Assembly (NCBI GenBank): GCA_947652115.1
Contig: OX393572.1
Coordinates: 8,381,466-8,445,465, forward strand
Direction: 5' to 3'
Length of the DNA: 64,000 nucleotides
DNA from: Blastomussa wellsi
Taxonomy: Eukaryota; Cnidaria; Anthozoa; Scleractinia; Plerogyridae
Both the position numbers and the translations under genes were made by a program. The notes beneath the pieces were generated by a model. The model was not told the origin of the DNA and ran no database searches. It was given only the letters and a program-made list of their open reading frames with translations. This document shows positions 21,476-33,164 of this stretch, piece by piece. Each line of letters opens with the position of its first letter. Within the stretch, counting starts at the first letter, position 1.

Positions 21476-22523
21476 TACCTCTGATCAGAGTAAATTAACT
21501 TTCAGAAATTTCCCTATGTCGATCTTGAAGTATTTCTGTGTCTAACATCCAAAGGATTTCCTGACATTTTGGGCTCTCTGGTGTAAATTGAAAATTATGC
21601 AAAAATGCTAAGTAAGAACACACTAAGGTGACTCTAAAGTTGCGGTTTGCCGATTGGGCAGAATAAGAAAAAGGATTTCTTTCTGCCAAATCGGGAAGCA
21701 GCATTCAGATAGCTGTTTGGAACTGGCCTCCTAAGTGTCTTCCCCAGGGACTTCTCGTTTTCACTCCAACTTTTATTTGCTGTTTCTTTTTCCTTCAGTT
21801 TTGACTTTCCCTCACCCCAACTAACTGCCCCTGAGTCTCTGCCCATTGCATTCCACACTACCCATTGAGATCTTTGAGTTTGGTTATGTTGTTGTTGTTT
21901 TCACAAACACAACATCGATAGTAGTTGCTTTTCTTTCAAAGCTATGATCCTCTGCCAGGATGACAAAATCTAAGGTTTTTCAGTTTCAAACCTGCACAGA
22001 AAGCCCTCAGCCTAACATTGGTTAGGCCAAAGATGAATCTCATCTCCTATTTTACAGAGAAACAGAGATGGCTGTTCACAAATCTGGATGAAAATCTCAA
22101 ATCTTCTTACATGTGATGCACCTTTAGAAGTGACAATTAATTTTGATTGGTTCTTGCATTGATAGCAGATTGGTGTGACATGCATACAGGACTGTCTGAG
22201 TGACTCACTCACTCAATGAATGACCACATACATCTCTCATGGTGACTAAGAGTTATTTTTTGTGAAAAACAAAAAAAAAATCAAGAAGCCTTTGCTTCTC
22301 GCTTAGTTGGATAGTGACTCTCTTAAATGTTACTGGATAGTGTTTAGTGTGTGGGATGGCTGTACATTTTTATTCCTGTATTTATCAGTAAAACAGCACG
22401 CACTTTATATTGTCGTATGAGATACAAATGTATACTCATTAACTGTATTTTTTATTCATATTGATTAACTGCACTGATTCATTGACCTTGAAATTGTCTA
22501 CCCTGATTAATTTATTTATTTAA
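21476..22523. other. No supported gene
   Basis: Several open frames of 60-75 codons, none with a recognisable domain. No repeat structure was noted. Confidence 0.35.
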
Positions 22524-22690
22524 GCACTAGATGACTTTTTTTCATGTTTACATAATAGCCTCTTGGGGCCACGAGGGGAGCTGGAAGAATTCAAGACAGT
22601 TATGCAACCCGAGACACAGTCTAGAATTCTCCCAACTTCCCCGAGTGTTTAGATGAGGCCATGTAAATACAGAAAAAGTCCTCTGTTGCT
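22524..22690. repeat. Foldback MITE
   Basis: AGCACTAGATGACTTTTTTT at the left matches the inverse of AAAAAGTCCTCTGTTGCT at the right. The inner arms share GTTTACATAATAGCCTC and its approximate complement. 167 bp, non-coding. Confidence 0.7.
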
Positions 22691-23334
22691 TTCATAATAC
22701 TCTCATCTAAATACACCTGTTGACCAATGAGAACACACCAATGTTTTATAAATCCTGTTTCACCTTGCTTTTTTTCGATTTGTTTCCTACTCTGTATTTA
22801 AAAGGAAATGAAAATAACATTTTTTTAAATTGTGTGGCTTTTAGGGGGCATTCTCATACTCTGTATTGCTTCATTACCAACATGCAATCATTTGATGTTC
22901 ATCGCATAAAAATATAATATTTAGTGTATTATACTGAAATTATACACTTAAGCTCAATATGATGGGAAATCATTGGCTGGTCGAGCATAAGTTGTGCTGG
23001 AGATTTAAATCATTGATTTGCATGTTACACCCATTAATCATGACACACATATAATATTATTTCAAAAAAGTAACAGTAAAGGAATAAGGTTATAAAATCT
23101 ATAAACCTTCTAATGCAAGTGACAATCAACATGATTCTGCCACGCACCTGATCAAATTCCTGAGTGTGAGATTTTTATCAGGGTTTTTAAAAACGACCCG
23201 ACCATAATATCCGAAGTCTTCTGAATACTTAAGACAATGTTCTGAACATTCAAATCCAATGAAAATTCCCAGGTCCACTGCCAGTATGTGTTTCATCAAA
23301 CACAACTTCTTCGCGTACAACCCTGAACGAGACC
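22691..23334. other. No gene seen
   Basis: AT-rich with only short open frames. No feature identified. Confidence 0.35.
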
Positions 23335-23460
23335 TTCACGGTTAAATATAATAGCGTTTTGCCCAAAACACCCTAAGTGAGACCAAAATCCAAAATTTGC
23401 ACCCTAAAGGGAGACGACGGGCATCCCCGCCCCTTTCATGTGCAAGTCCCCCGGGCTTCG
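23335..23460. repeat. Fragment of the CACCCTAA-rich dispersed repeat
   Basis: CCAAAACACCCTAAGTGAGA and GCACCCTAAAGGGAGACGAC recall the repeat copies at 7907 and 9950. It is a diverged piece without the homopolymer end. Confidence 0.4.
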
Positions 23461-23804
23461 TCGCCAGTACTTTTTCCATCCAAAATCAACAGGGTTTGTT
23501 TGCAGGTCACAGGTCACAGTTACCGCAGGGAAAATAAGCAAAAATAATGAAACCTCGGATATTTCGGATAGTTTGCTACCACCCCTCCCTTAAAAAAAGC
23601 AAGAAAGAAAGAAAGACAGTAAAGATAGAAAGGAAAATAAACAAGCAACAACCTGAAAAGCTGACTGCAATGTACAGTTAAGCAAATCTGGAAGTGGGGG
23701 TAATTTGCAAAACGCACAATGTCAAATGCCGAACAATAAATGCATTGTTTGCTTGCGTTACACTCATGTTTGCTTGCGGTTACCAGTGCAAAATTTTTGC
23801 TTAT

Positions 23805-24056
23805 TTCTCACCAAGATCTCTGCCATCTTGGCGACATTGCTCAAATCTGGCCAAGAATACCAAGATCTCAGTAAGGTCTCACCGGAATAGCAAGATCTCA
23901 CCCAGATCACGGTGAATGCCCACAGATCTTGCCGAGGTCTCACCATGGCCAAGATCTTGCCACAGATTGACGAGATTCATGGCGAGATCTCGGCAAGCCA
24001 CATGAAAATCTTGGTAGCCAAAAACTCACAAAGAATCTCGCCAAAATCTTGACAAA
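23805..24056. repeat. Degenerate minisatellite of CAAGATCTCGCC-type units
   Basis: Variants of CAAGATCT(C/T)GCC and ACCAAGATCTC recur about every 12-25 bases in both orientations over 250 bp, making the region unusually rich in AGATCT. Not coding. Confidence 0.6.
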
Positions 24057-24147
24057 AATTTTGTATGTGTAGCTTTTTATTACTGAAAAGGGCCAAATAC
24101 ATGTACAATGCAACGCTGTCCTTTCCAACAATTAAAAGCAGTTGTGA

Positions 24148-24232
24148 GTGAAACTAGCCACAAGAAAACATGAATGAAACTAACCCTAAACAAACACGAA
24201 TGAAACTAACCACAAGCAAACATGGAACTAAC
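24148..24232. repeat. Short tandem repeat, about 28-bp unit
   Basis: Three imperfect copies of GAATGAAACTAACCACAAGC followed by AAACAT-type sequence. Confidence 0.65.
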
Positions 24233-24479
24233 AGTACTCAACACATTGTAATGTATTGTGCATGATATTGTTGACAAGTAACCTAAGCAGTGTATTGTGG
24301 TATTACTATGTCACGTAATTAAAGTAATATCAGTAACATAATGCCGGTAAGCAGTATTTGTGTGTAATGGTTTATAAGGTATTGTTTAATGTTGTAGCAA
24401 TAATTAAAAAATGTGGAACCTGTGCATTCAGCATTCTGCAAAGTACCCCTGGCTTGTCTGTTGCTCAGTGCATAAAATG

Positions 24480-24758
24480 GGTGAATGGAGTGGTGGAAGA
24501 GGACAAGGGAGCCATGAAGTGAGACCCCGCCCACCCAAGTGCTCAGATTACCTCACTAAGGGAGAACAGTGGTGTTATCATTGCTTCAAATGTGGAAGCA
24601 GCAGTCACTATGCCATCGGTTGCCATCGCAGGGAGTCGCCTGGACAGAGACCATTAAACAGAAACCGGCTGCTTGTGCAGGACCGACTCCTCGCATGTCT
24701 CCCACCAATAGGTAGCTTCAGCAAACCACAACGGCAACGTCAACGAGAACGTCGCTAA
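24480..24758 (+). pseudogene. Gag fragment with CCHC zinc knuckle
   Basis: CFKCGSSSHYAIGC is a CX2CX4HX4C knuckle, preceded by a Gly/Arg/Pro-rich stretch and followed by a basic tail (QRQRQRERR). The capsid part is missing. The same type of knuckle (CNVCGSSEHWACGC) occurs in the 38617-45357 element. Confidence 0.75.
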
Positions 24759-25218
24759 ACAAAAGATTTAATGAGCAGTACAATAGCTCTGCACGTGCGT
24801 TATAATTATTTGTACATTTCTTTGCCATCCTCTGCAAAACAACAACATGAAATGACCAATTTCTCAGTACTTTGAAGAACATGAACCTTGACAGCTAAAT
24901 TTTTGTTTTTCTGTTTTAAAGTAAACGCTGTCCTTATATTTTCTACAAGAACTACATTTGAAAGCGATAGATGCAACGAATACATCAAGGCATACATCAG
25001 TGCTGTTCCCAATGCCAAGTGGTATGGTACTGTTCTTGGAGATGTCAAGAGGAACAATGGCCGGACCATAAGAATACATGCCACGCTATAAAGGAGCTAT
25101 AACAAATGGAGAACCCCGAGCCCACCGATTGACACAGCATTTGTTAGCCACCTGACACCTACACAACAGGTTAAAATTGTAAATCTAGTCGGAAAGGAAG
25201 TGTACTGTTCAGTGTCTC

Positions 25219-26322
25219 TTGAATGATATGGAAGTATCAGCTCTGTGGGACATTGGAGCCCAGGTGTCGATAATGACACAGGCCACATTGGAGGAAAAAC
25301 TTCCAGGGACAGCAGTGAAAGACATTTCAGAACTGATCAATGCAGGACTTGATCTCACAGCCGCTAACGGAACCAAGATTCCTTTCGTTATATGGGCAGA
25401 CATGAGTGTTCGACTCCCTTCAACTACAAAGGAAGGACAAGGAGTACATGTTCCATTTCTTATTACTGTTGATCGTTTAGAAATGCCGATTGTGGGTTAC
25501 AATGTTACTGAAGAGTTAGTGAAGATGCCTGTTCAAGAAGAGGAATCTACTTCAGGATTTTGTATCCTAAATTCACTCAAGGCAGGATTTGTAGATTGTG
25601 GTGAAAGTCAGCTGGAAGCCCTGGTTAATCTTATTCAAGCCCAAGATGATGACTACCTGCGCAGGGTGCGAACATCAAAGACAGACACTGTCATTCCTCG
25701 TAACCAGACAGTAAAAGTCTCCTGCAGAGCAAACACTGGACCTGTGTTGACCAACGTGCCAGTGCTGTTTGAACCCGATGAGTTATCTCAGAGGCCAACA
25801 GGACTTGAGGTATATGAAACACTGAAAACTGTTAAGAAAGGATCCGTATCCCGAGTTGACATTGAGGATCACAATACGAGTGATCATGACACTGTTCTTC
25901 TGCGACGTACATCGCTACGAAGGTTGCAACTAATTAAATCTGTTACACCTATGGAAGTCACATTACTTGAAACAAGTGACAGTAGGGAGTCTGGACTTCA
26001 GTGTGCTAATGATTTAAGTATGGCCAATGGAGGAGATACTGAACCAGATGCCACTACCCCTGAAGTTGAAATGACTGGTTTAACTATGCAGCAGGAAGTA
26101 GTCCGGAAGATGTGGAAAGAGAAAGCTGCATTGTTTGCAAAGAATGATGACGATATTGGTTGCACAGAAGGCCTTCAGATGGATATTGACTTGTCAGATA
26201 TCACACCAGCCCAGAAGAATTATGTCTCCATCCCAAAGCCCCTTTATCAAGAAGTGAAGTACTACATTGAAGATTTACTGAACAAACAATTCATTACCAA
26301 ATCTCGGTCATCATATTCATAG
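25219..26322 (+). pseudogene. Protease and N-terminal RT linker of the Ty3/gypsy element
   Basis: A 367-codon frame. LWDIGAQVSI (about residues 9-18) is the protease active-site block with Ile in place of the usual Ser/Thr (D-I-G-A). The long linker runs into LYQEVKYYIEDLLNKQFI at the C-terminus, the start of the RT fingers. A stop follows at 26320. The true protease probably begins upstream (about 25080) in another frame. The altered DxG triad would probably cripple the enzyme. Confidence 0.8.
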
Positions 26323-27110
26323 CCGGTAGTATCCATGAGAAAAAAGATGGGACTTTAAGCTTGTGCGTGGACTACAAATCGCCGTACCACTCCTGATCGG
26401 CATCCGCTCCCCCGTGTTCAAGAAACTTTAGATAGCTTTGGTGGCAACTTGTGGTTCAGTGTATTAGACCAGGGAACGGCATACCATCAGGAATTTATTT
26501 CACCAAAGAGCCGACCATACACTGCGTTTATTACTCCATGGGGTCTATACGAGTGGGTTTGTACACCTTTTGGCTTAACAAATGCAACTGCAAATTTTCA
26601 AAGGTAAATGGAACATTGTCTCGGTGAATCAAGAGACAAAATAGCCATACCATATTTGGATGATGTTATTGTGTTCAGTCAGTCATTTGAGGAACATGTT
26701 TAACACATGCAAAAAGTACTTCGCCGTCTCCGAAAACAGGGTATTAAACTTAAACCGTGCAAATGTAAACTGTTCCAAAGAGAAGTTTGTTTTCTGGGAC
26801 GTGTTGTTTCAAAGGATGGTTACAGAGTTGATCCGAGTGGAATTACTGCTGTCACTAGCCTCGCCAAGAGCAAGCCACCTACTGTTGGTGAAGTGAGACA
26901 GTTGGGTTATTATCGTCGTTACATCCCAAATTTTGCCAGACTCGCCAAGCCATTGTATGAATTGCTGAATAAACCCAAACAAGGAGTAACACCCAAGAGT
27001 TACAATAGGAGGACCTCAGACAAAAAGAATGGCCAACTACCATCTGCGACACTGATTAGGTGGACTGAAACTCACCAGCAATCATTAAATGAACTGATTG
27101 GATATCTCAC
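26323..27110 (+). pseudogene. Reverse transcriptase of the Ty3/gypsy element
   Basis: Beyond the stop at 26320 the RT continues in other frames: LDQGTAYHQ (motif A region), PFGLTNATANFQR (motif B) and PYLDDVIVFSQSF with the YLDD catalytic motif at about 26653-26664. The connection region with FLGRVVSKDGY and YYRRYIPNFA follows (26707-27258). At least three stops or frame changes are seen. Confidence 0.85.
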
Positions 27111-27513
27111 TCACCGATTATGGTCTACCCTGATTACAAAAAACCATTTATTGTCGAGACAGATGTCTGCAAGGAGGTCTTGGGGCAGTACTCTATCAGC
27201 ACCAAGATGGAAACATCAGAGTCATTGCATATGCATCACATACTCTCATATCAGCTAAAAGAAATATAATCTCCATGCTGGAAAATTGGAATTTCTTGCT
27301 CTGAAATGGGCAATAACTGAACAATTTCGTGACTACCTTTATTATGCACAGGAGTTCACTGTGTATACAGATAACAACCCTTTGACATATGTACTTACTT
27401 CTGCGAAGTTAACTGCGGCAACTTTACGCTGGGTTGGACAACTAGCAGACTTAAGGTTTCAAGTGAAATATCGTCCAGGCAAGTCCAATAGTGATGCTAA
27501 CACATTGTCGTGA
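27111..27513 (+). pseudogene. RNase H domain of the Ty3/gypsy element
   Basis: LEFLALKWAI-like start (27286), YTDNNPLTYVL and the C-terminal VKYRPGKSNSDANTLS block, all standard for Ty3/gypsy RNase H. The first catalytic block (normally D-A-S) lies in a disrupted stretch near 27150-27240. Confidence 0.8.
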
Positions 27514-27792
27514 TTACTGTTAAACATCAAAGACTATGTGGACACATGTTGTCAAGGAAGTAGCTCAGTGGTTGTACAAGCCGCCATCTGTTCTGCTCAA
27601 CTTCAAAGCCAAGGTGATCTTCCATGGATAACAGCCTTGACAGACTCGTTAACAGTCCTTGCTAAAGGCTACAGCTGCCCAAGCATTGAGCAGCATGTTG
27701 ACCTTAGGCAAGCTCAAGCATCAGACCCTGTCATTAGTAGAGTAATGCATCTTGTAAAGACGGGAGGTGAATCAAGGGAAGTTCAGTGACTA

Positions 27793-28963
27793 TTGCTTGA
27801 GTGGAACAAACTAACTCTACAAAGTGACAATATCTTGTACCATAAAACGAATTTGAATCAACAAGCTGTGTTACCCTGGCAACTTCGTATGACCATCTTT
27901 AAAGAACTCCTGAGAACTCATGAGGACATGGGCCATTTAGGTGCTGACAGAATATTTGACTTGTCTAACTCATGGTTTTACTGGCCAAACAGGAAGGAAG
28001 ACATTACACACTATGTTACCAAAGTCTGTCAATGCTTGAAACAAAAACCACCCTCAGTGAAACAGAGAGAACAGGTGCACCCCATCTTTACTACAGCACC
28101 TTATCAGATGGTATCGGTGGATTTTCTCCACCTTGAAGCAAGTGCAGGGGGCCATGAATACATTTTGGTCGTTATGAATCTTTTTACACGATATGCTGAA
28201 GCTTATGCAACCAAAGACAAGTCTGCAAAAACAGCTGCAGAAAAAAATATACAATGACTTTGTTTTGTGGTTTAGACTACCTGAAATGATCCACCATGAT
28301 CAAGGTGGTGAATTTGAAAATAAACTCTTTTACAATCTGGACAAACTCATTGGAGCTCGTCATTCTAGAACATCACTGTACCATCCACAAGGCAACGGAC
28401 AACTTGACAGATTTCATAGGACCCCATTAGCCATGCTCCGGACTCCACCTGAGAAGCACAAGTCAAAATGGCGTGATCACCTGAATAAAGTGGTACATCC
28501 GTACAACTGTACAAAGAATGATTCCACAGGTTACGCACCGTTCTTCCTATTATTTGGGAGAGCTCCACGCCTTCCAATTGACCTGATGTTTAATCTTAAG
28601 CCTCCTGATGGGTTTAGTTCCTACCCAGAGTATGTACACAAGTGGAGAAATGCCACGTCAGAGGCCTACAAGATCGCCTCTGAAACTGCCCAGCGGAATG
28701 CCCAGCGTGGCAAGAAGCAGTATGACAAGAAGGTGCGCAGGACTGTGTTAGAACCAGGTGATCGTGTACTTGTCCGGAACATGAATGAACGAGGGGGACC
28801 ACAAAACTAAGTCTATGTTGTTGTCCAGCAGAAAGGCCAGGACACCCCAGTTTACGAAGTTCGATCAGAATCTTGGTCCAAGAAGAAGGTGCTACATCGC
28901 AACTTCCTTTTACCTTGCACATACTTGCCAGTGGATCAGGCTGATGTAAGACCCAAGGATTAG
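27793..28963 (+). pseudogene. Integrase of the Ty3/gypsy element
   Basis: An HHCC zinc domain (GHLGAD… CQC, about 27930-28040), then the core with VSVDFLHLE (first Asp, about 28117) and HHDQGGEF (second Asp, about 28295). The block usually reading GQTERxNR is GQLDRFHR here, so the catalytic Glu is replaced by Asp. A frameshift lies near 28240 and a stop at 28808. A PGDRVLVRN block marks the C-terminal domain and the tail continues to about 28963. Confidence 0.85.
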
Positions 28964-29158
28964 TCCCATTCTTCTACACCTCAACCTGTCAGAGAAAACC
29001 GCCAGCCTTGAATCAGAAGACCACCTGTTCCTGTTCCTGCACATGACCTATGACATTCCAGGCCAGCCCACATACTATCCAGGAGTAACCACTAATATGC
29101 ATATGGTTTCAGGTGCAACAAACCTGTCTCCGAAGTAGCTAGTAGTAGAAGTAGTCCC

Positions 29159-29295
29159 TGTACCAACCACCGCTTTGTTACTCGCACCTACCAATCATAA
29201 CACATGTAATTCAGCACCAGTGCATAACGCCTATATAAATTTGTGGGCAGGCTTTATTAAATATTAGACTTTGAACACGAAATGTAACGTCAACA
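29159..29295 (+). repeat. 5' LTR of the 29159-32744 element
   Basis: It matches the 3' LTR over most of its length but lacks about 30 bp near its start and an 8-bp ATTCATAT block, so it is about 137 bp. It ends GTCAACA. Confidence 0.75.
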
Positions 29296-29349
29296 TGGTG
29301 GCAGTGGGGCTTGTTTTTTAATTTTACTGCCAAAGGGAGTTTCGATTTG

Positions 29350-29656
29350 ATGAGTGATATGGCCTCAAACACTCCTTTCCCGCAGTTCAAAACAACAGGG
29401 GATGAACTAATCGATTACGGTATTATGCAAAACTGGTTCCATCCGATCCATCTGGTGTCGTGGTGACCATCCCAGTCCTCATCAACAGCATTGTCCAGCG
29501 TTCAGAAAACGGTGCAATAAGCGTGGAATCGTTGGTCATTTTGCTCGTGCATGCTGAGGAGGAACACAAACTGGGAGAAGACGGCAGCAGCAATCAAACT
29601 TTGTCAATGATGATCCTAATGAAGAGGCGTTTGTTGTAAATTGTCCGGCAACGCCA
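29350..29656 (+). pseudogene. Remnant of gag, mostly deleted
   Basis: ATG at about 29350 opens MSDMASNTPFPQF, a plausible gag start, but the frame stops soon after. No capsid core or zinc knuckle is visible before the protease frame. Confidence 0.4.
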
Positions 29657-30340
29657 ATGGGTGCAAAGAAATTCTTTGCTCACTTACACCTTATCCATGG
29701 GGGACAGTCGAAAATTGTTAAAGCTCAGATTGACTCGGCATCGACTTGTAACACCATACCCAGTTCAGTATTGAGCCAGCTATTCCCGAATGTGAAGATC
29801 TCCAAGACGAAAAGCAGAATCAGCACGTATGGGAGCCAAACAATGAAACCCAGCAGTCACGTAACCCTTGTATGTGAAAGGAAGGGCAAATTGCACACAA
29901 TTGACTTCCTAGTAGTGAATGCTTCAGGCAACAAACCGCCACTTCTTACCGGACGAGACGCACAGGCTTTACAGTATTTGACCATTTATGCAGATGAGAC
30001 AAACGCAGTTGAGGAGACCACACAAGACTCTTACAAGCTGCCTGCACTCGGCAAATTAACTTCAGAGAACATTCTAAAACACTACCCATATGTTTTCAAA
30101 CCAGGACGCGGGAAACCTCTTGGGAGCCCCATGCACATCGACTTGGATCCATCTGTTTCACCCGTCCATGCCCCCACTCGCCGCGTTCCAGTGGCAAAAT
30201 TAGATAGAGTCAATGAGGAACTGAAAAGGCTCTGTGAAGAGGGAACTATAAGGCCTGTAACCCAACCGACTGATTGGCTGTCTAATATGAAAAACCTAAT
30301 GGTAAACTTCGCATCTGCATTGATCCGAGCCAGACCATAA
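29657..30340 (+). pseudogene. Protease and RT N-terminus
   Basis: QIDSASTCNTIPSSVL (about residues 23-38) matches the protease active site of one cnidarian Ty3/gypsy lineage (Asp-Ser/Thr-Ala-Ser). A GKPPLLTGRD-like block follows, then the RT entry HIDLDPSVSPVHAPTRRVPV. The frame breaks near 30290 just before the fingers. Confidence 0.8.
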
Positions 30341-31203
30341 ACAAGGCGATCAAAAGACCCAAATACACCATACCCACAATCGAAGAAAGGCTTCCTCTTC
30401 TGACAAAAGCCAAGGTATTCACCGTTGTCGGCGTTGCCGAGGCATTTCACACTATTGAACTGGATGAAAAGTCTTCCCTGCTAACAACGTTCCGTGGACC
30501 AGATGGGTGCTATTGTTACAATTGGATGCCTTTTGTCATTGCCTCAGGACAAGAAGAATACCAGCGGCGACAACATGAGTTTTTGGATGGATTGAATGGT
30601 GTAATCAATATAGCAGGTGACATTTGCGTTTATGGTTGTGGCGATACTAAGGAAGAAGCTGATATTGATCCTGACCGAAATCTGACAAAACTACTTGAGA
30701 AGTGCAATGAATATGATCTGCAACTCTCCGCAGGAAAAATTCAATTTAAGTCCAGCCCTGTTTCATTTATGGGGCACAGACTTACCAACAAAAGAGTTCA
30801 GCCTGATCCAAGCAAAATAGCTGCGATCACAGGAATGCCAACCCCAGCAGACAAGGCCGCTGTCCAACATTTCCTGGGAATGTGTCAGTACCTGTCCAAG
30901 TTCTGCCAAAACCTGTCTCAAACTGTCCTCCCACTGAGGGACCTAACTAGGGATGACGCTGAATTTCTTTGGTCTGACATTCATGAGGCGGCATTCAACT
31001 CAGCCAAGACCCTCATAGCTTCCACAAAAGCGCTGCGCTATTACGATGTCAGCCTTCCTGTGACCCTTCAAGTAGACGCATCTGACAGCGCCATAGGCAG
31101 AGTTTTACTTCAGGAGGGCCATCCTGTCTGCTTCACATCACACACCCTCAGCTTAGATCAGAGAGTAGACTGTGAAAGACCCATCCTTAGTGACACTAAA
31201 TAA
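30290..31203 (+). pseudogene. Reverse transcriptase with altered active site, RNase H remnant
   Basis: LRICIDPSQTINKAIKRP and FHTIELDEKSSLLTTF precede the long frame at 30526. Motif C reads AGDICVYG where ADD is expected, so one catalytic Asp is Gly. The normal connection (FMGHRLTNKRVQPDP, FLGMCQYLSKF) and the RNase H opening LQVDASDSAIG follow. Most of RNase H is then missing: the frame passes within about 50 codons into the pre-integrase region. Confidence 0.85.
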
Positions 31204-32423
31204 AGTCGTGCTTGGTGGCTGGCCCTCCCAAAAGAGTGAAGTACCAGATGAAATCAGAACCTATTGGGACTTTAGAGATGAGATTTCCATATATGATGGA
31301 GTGCTTTCCAAATGTCATCAAGTCATAGTTCCCACATCACTGCAACCTGAGCTCTTACAGAAGATACATAAAGCACACCAAGGCACAGATAGCAGCATAC
31401 AAAGAGCCCGGGAATCCGTTTACTGGCCAGGAATGCAGGCAGCAATTAGTCAAACATGTTTTTCATGTGGTGTGTGTTCCCAGTACTTAAGTGAGCGCTC
31501 CCAGGAACCTATGCAGTCACATTCCATACCATCTCGGCTGTGGGAAAGAGTGCAATTATCTTGTGCTTGTGGACCATTACAGTGACTATATAGAACTTGA
31601 ACCTTTAAGAAATACATCAGAAGTCGCAGTCATACGAGGCATGAAGAGGAATTTTGCACGTCACGGCATTCCCGACGAATGCGTAACAGATAATGGTCCG
31701 CAGTTTGTCAGCCACGTATGTGCACGTTTTGCATGTGAATATGGATTCAACAGTATCAAATCATCCCCCTATCACAGTAGAGAGAATGGAAAAGCAGAAT
31801 CTGCAGTCAAGATTGCGAAAAATATTCTCAAGAAATCTCGCTTTAAGGATCTGTACCTGGCTCTTATGGCCTATCGAAACACACCACAACAGCGATACCA
31901 CTACTCACCAGCACAGCGACTAATGTCTCGTAAACTTCGAGACATCATCCCAACAGCAACAAGCCAGCTCCTCCCACAAGCCGCATCACGACAGGTTGTA
32001 ATGAGAAACATTGAAGAAAGGAGAGTCCGATCAAAAAGCCATTATGACAAGAGGGCATCGGGCCCTCTGAAACCATTTAGTCTGGGGGAAAAGGTGTTCC
32101 TGAAGCGGCGACCAACACACAAGTCTCAGCCATGGATGTACGGGGAGGTAGATGAACAAGCCACATCAAGAACCTGCCTAGTCAAGACTGCAGTAGGACT
32201 TGTTCAACGAAACCATACCCAAATCCGGGAGGCCAGAACGGAGCCAGCTGAAGGAAAGACCGTTGGGACGGGCCAGCTTGAAATTGCATCTACACACTCT
32301 GAACAGGAGCAGGAAAGACAACCAGCTAAACCGGACCAAATGGAACTAGAGAGGGCACCATCCCAAGCCGATGAATGGGGACTTCGCCGTTCACACACGG
32401 AAGTAGAGAGTGCAACACTTTGA
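31172..32423 (+). pseudogene. Integrase
   Basis: A zinc-binding domain (HKAHQGTDSS…CFSCGVC, about 31370-31480) is followed after a frame change near 31550 by the core: VLVDHYSDYIEL (first Asp), VTDNGPQF (second Asp) and SRENGKAESAVK (Glu). All three acidic residues are present. A basic C-terminal domain and a Glu-rich tail end at 32423. The domain is the best preserved part of this element, but is split in two frames. Confidence 0.85.
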
Positions 32424-32579
32424 GCAGATGAATGCGCACTTCGACGTTCACAAAGGATTCGTAAACCGCTGTCAAGGTTCAAAGCCTTTGTTATGTAGAC
32501 TCACAAGCAAGATAAACTGAACTACAACAGACTAGTACACTTATTTATTTTATTACTATTCTTTCTAAGAGAGAGAGGG

Positions 32580-32744
32580 TGTTGCCCAACTATATTAATT
32601 AACATCTCAATACCTCCGTTACTCGCACCTACCAATCATAACACATGTAATTATTCATATCAGCACCAGTGCATAACGCCTATATAATCTGTGGGCAGGC
32701 TTTATTAAATATTCGACTTTGAACACGAAATGTAGCGGTCAACA
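32580..32744 (+). repeat. 3' LTR of the 29159-32744 element
   Basis: 165 bp with TGTTGCC…GTCAACA ends, a GCCTATATAA box, and a polypurine tract immediately upstream. Confidence 0.85.
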
Positions 32745-32889
32745 ACCCCACCCATCAGTAGATGTATTAAAACATGCAGCACTCAGATTTTCCCTTTTTT
32801 GGAGAAAATTTTATCTAAGTTGTGAGGTGTTGCAAGTAAAGTGTTGTAAGTTGCATTCTTGTGTGGCAGACAAATGACATTCAGTGGGT

Positions 32890-33025
32890 GAGAACTAAAA
32901 TGATCTGAACAGAAATAATTTCTAAAATAACCTAAAATGATCTAAAATAACCCAAAAATGATCTAAAACAATCTCTAAAATGACCTAAAATAATCTGAAA
33001 CCATATCTAAAATATGACCAACAAC
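32890..33025. repeat. Degenerate CTAAAATGAT tandem repeat
   Basis: About ten imperfect CTAAAAT(G/A)A(T/C)(C) units in a row. A short echo of the same unit occurs at about 33660-33675. Confidence 0.65.
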
Positions 33026-33164
33026 TGGTCAACAATCGGCAGAACAACAATCAAACCTATCCACTCGATGCGTGCAAAAGTTATTTTTTGTTGGGATTGG
33101 TCTTGGCTATTAGATACATGTACTGCAGTTTAAGTAGTGGGAAATAATTAGTAATATAATTTGG

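Larger units (their letters stand above)
24411..29158 (+). mobile_element. Ty3/gypsy retrotransposon without visible LTRs, decayed
   Basis: In order: a gag remnant with zinc knuckle, protease, RT, RNase H and integrase, the Ty3/gypsy order. Multiple stops and frameshifts split it. No LTR was recognised on either side. Its 3' end runs directly into the 5' LTR of the next element at 29159. Its proteins resemble those of the 38617-45357 element more than those of 29159-32744. Confidence 0.85.
29159..32744 (+). mobile_element. Ty3/gypsy retrotransposon with two LTRs, decayed
   Basis: LTRs at 29159-29295 and 32580-32744 share TTACTCGCACCTACCAATCA, a GCCTATATAA promoter-like box and TTTGAACACGAAATGTA. 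The 3' LTR is preceded by the purine tract AAGAGAGAGAGGG. TGGTGGCAGTGGGG follows the 5' LTR as a primer-binding site candidate. Between them lie a shortened gag, protease, RT with a lost catalytic Asp, little RNase H and integrase. No clear target duplication was found (GTCCC against ACCCC). Confidence 0.88.

Noticed and set aside
24148..24232. CRISPR-like array
   Set aside because: Three imperfect 28-bp units without regular unique spacers, in a eukaryotic transposon-rich context.
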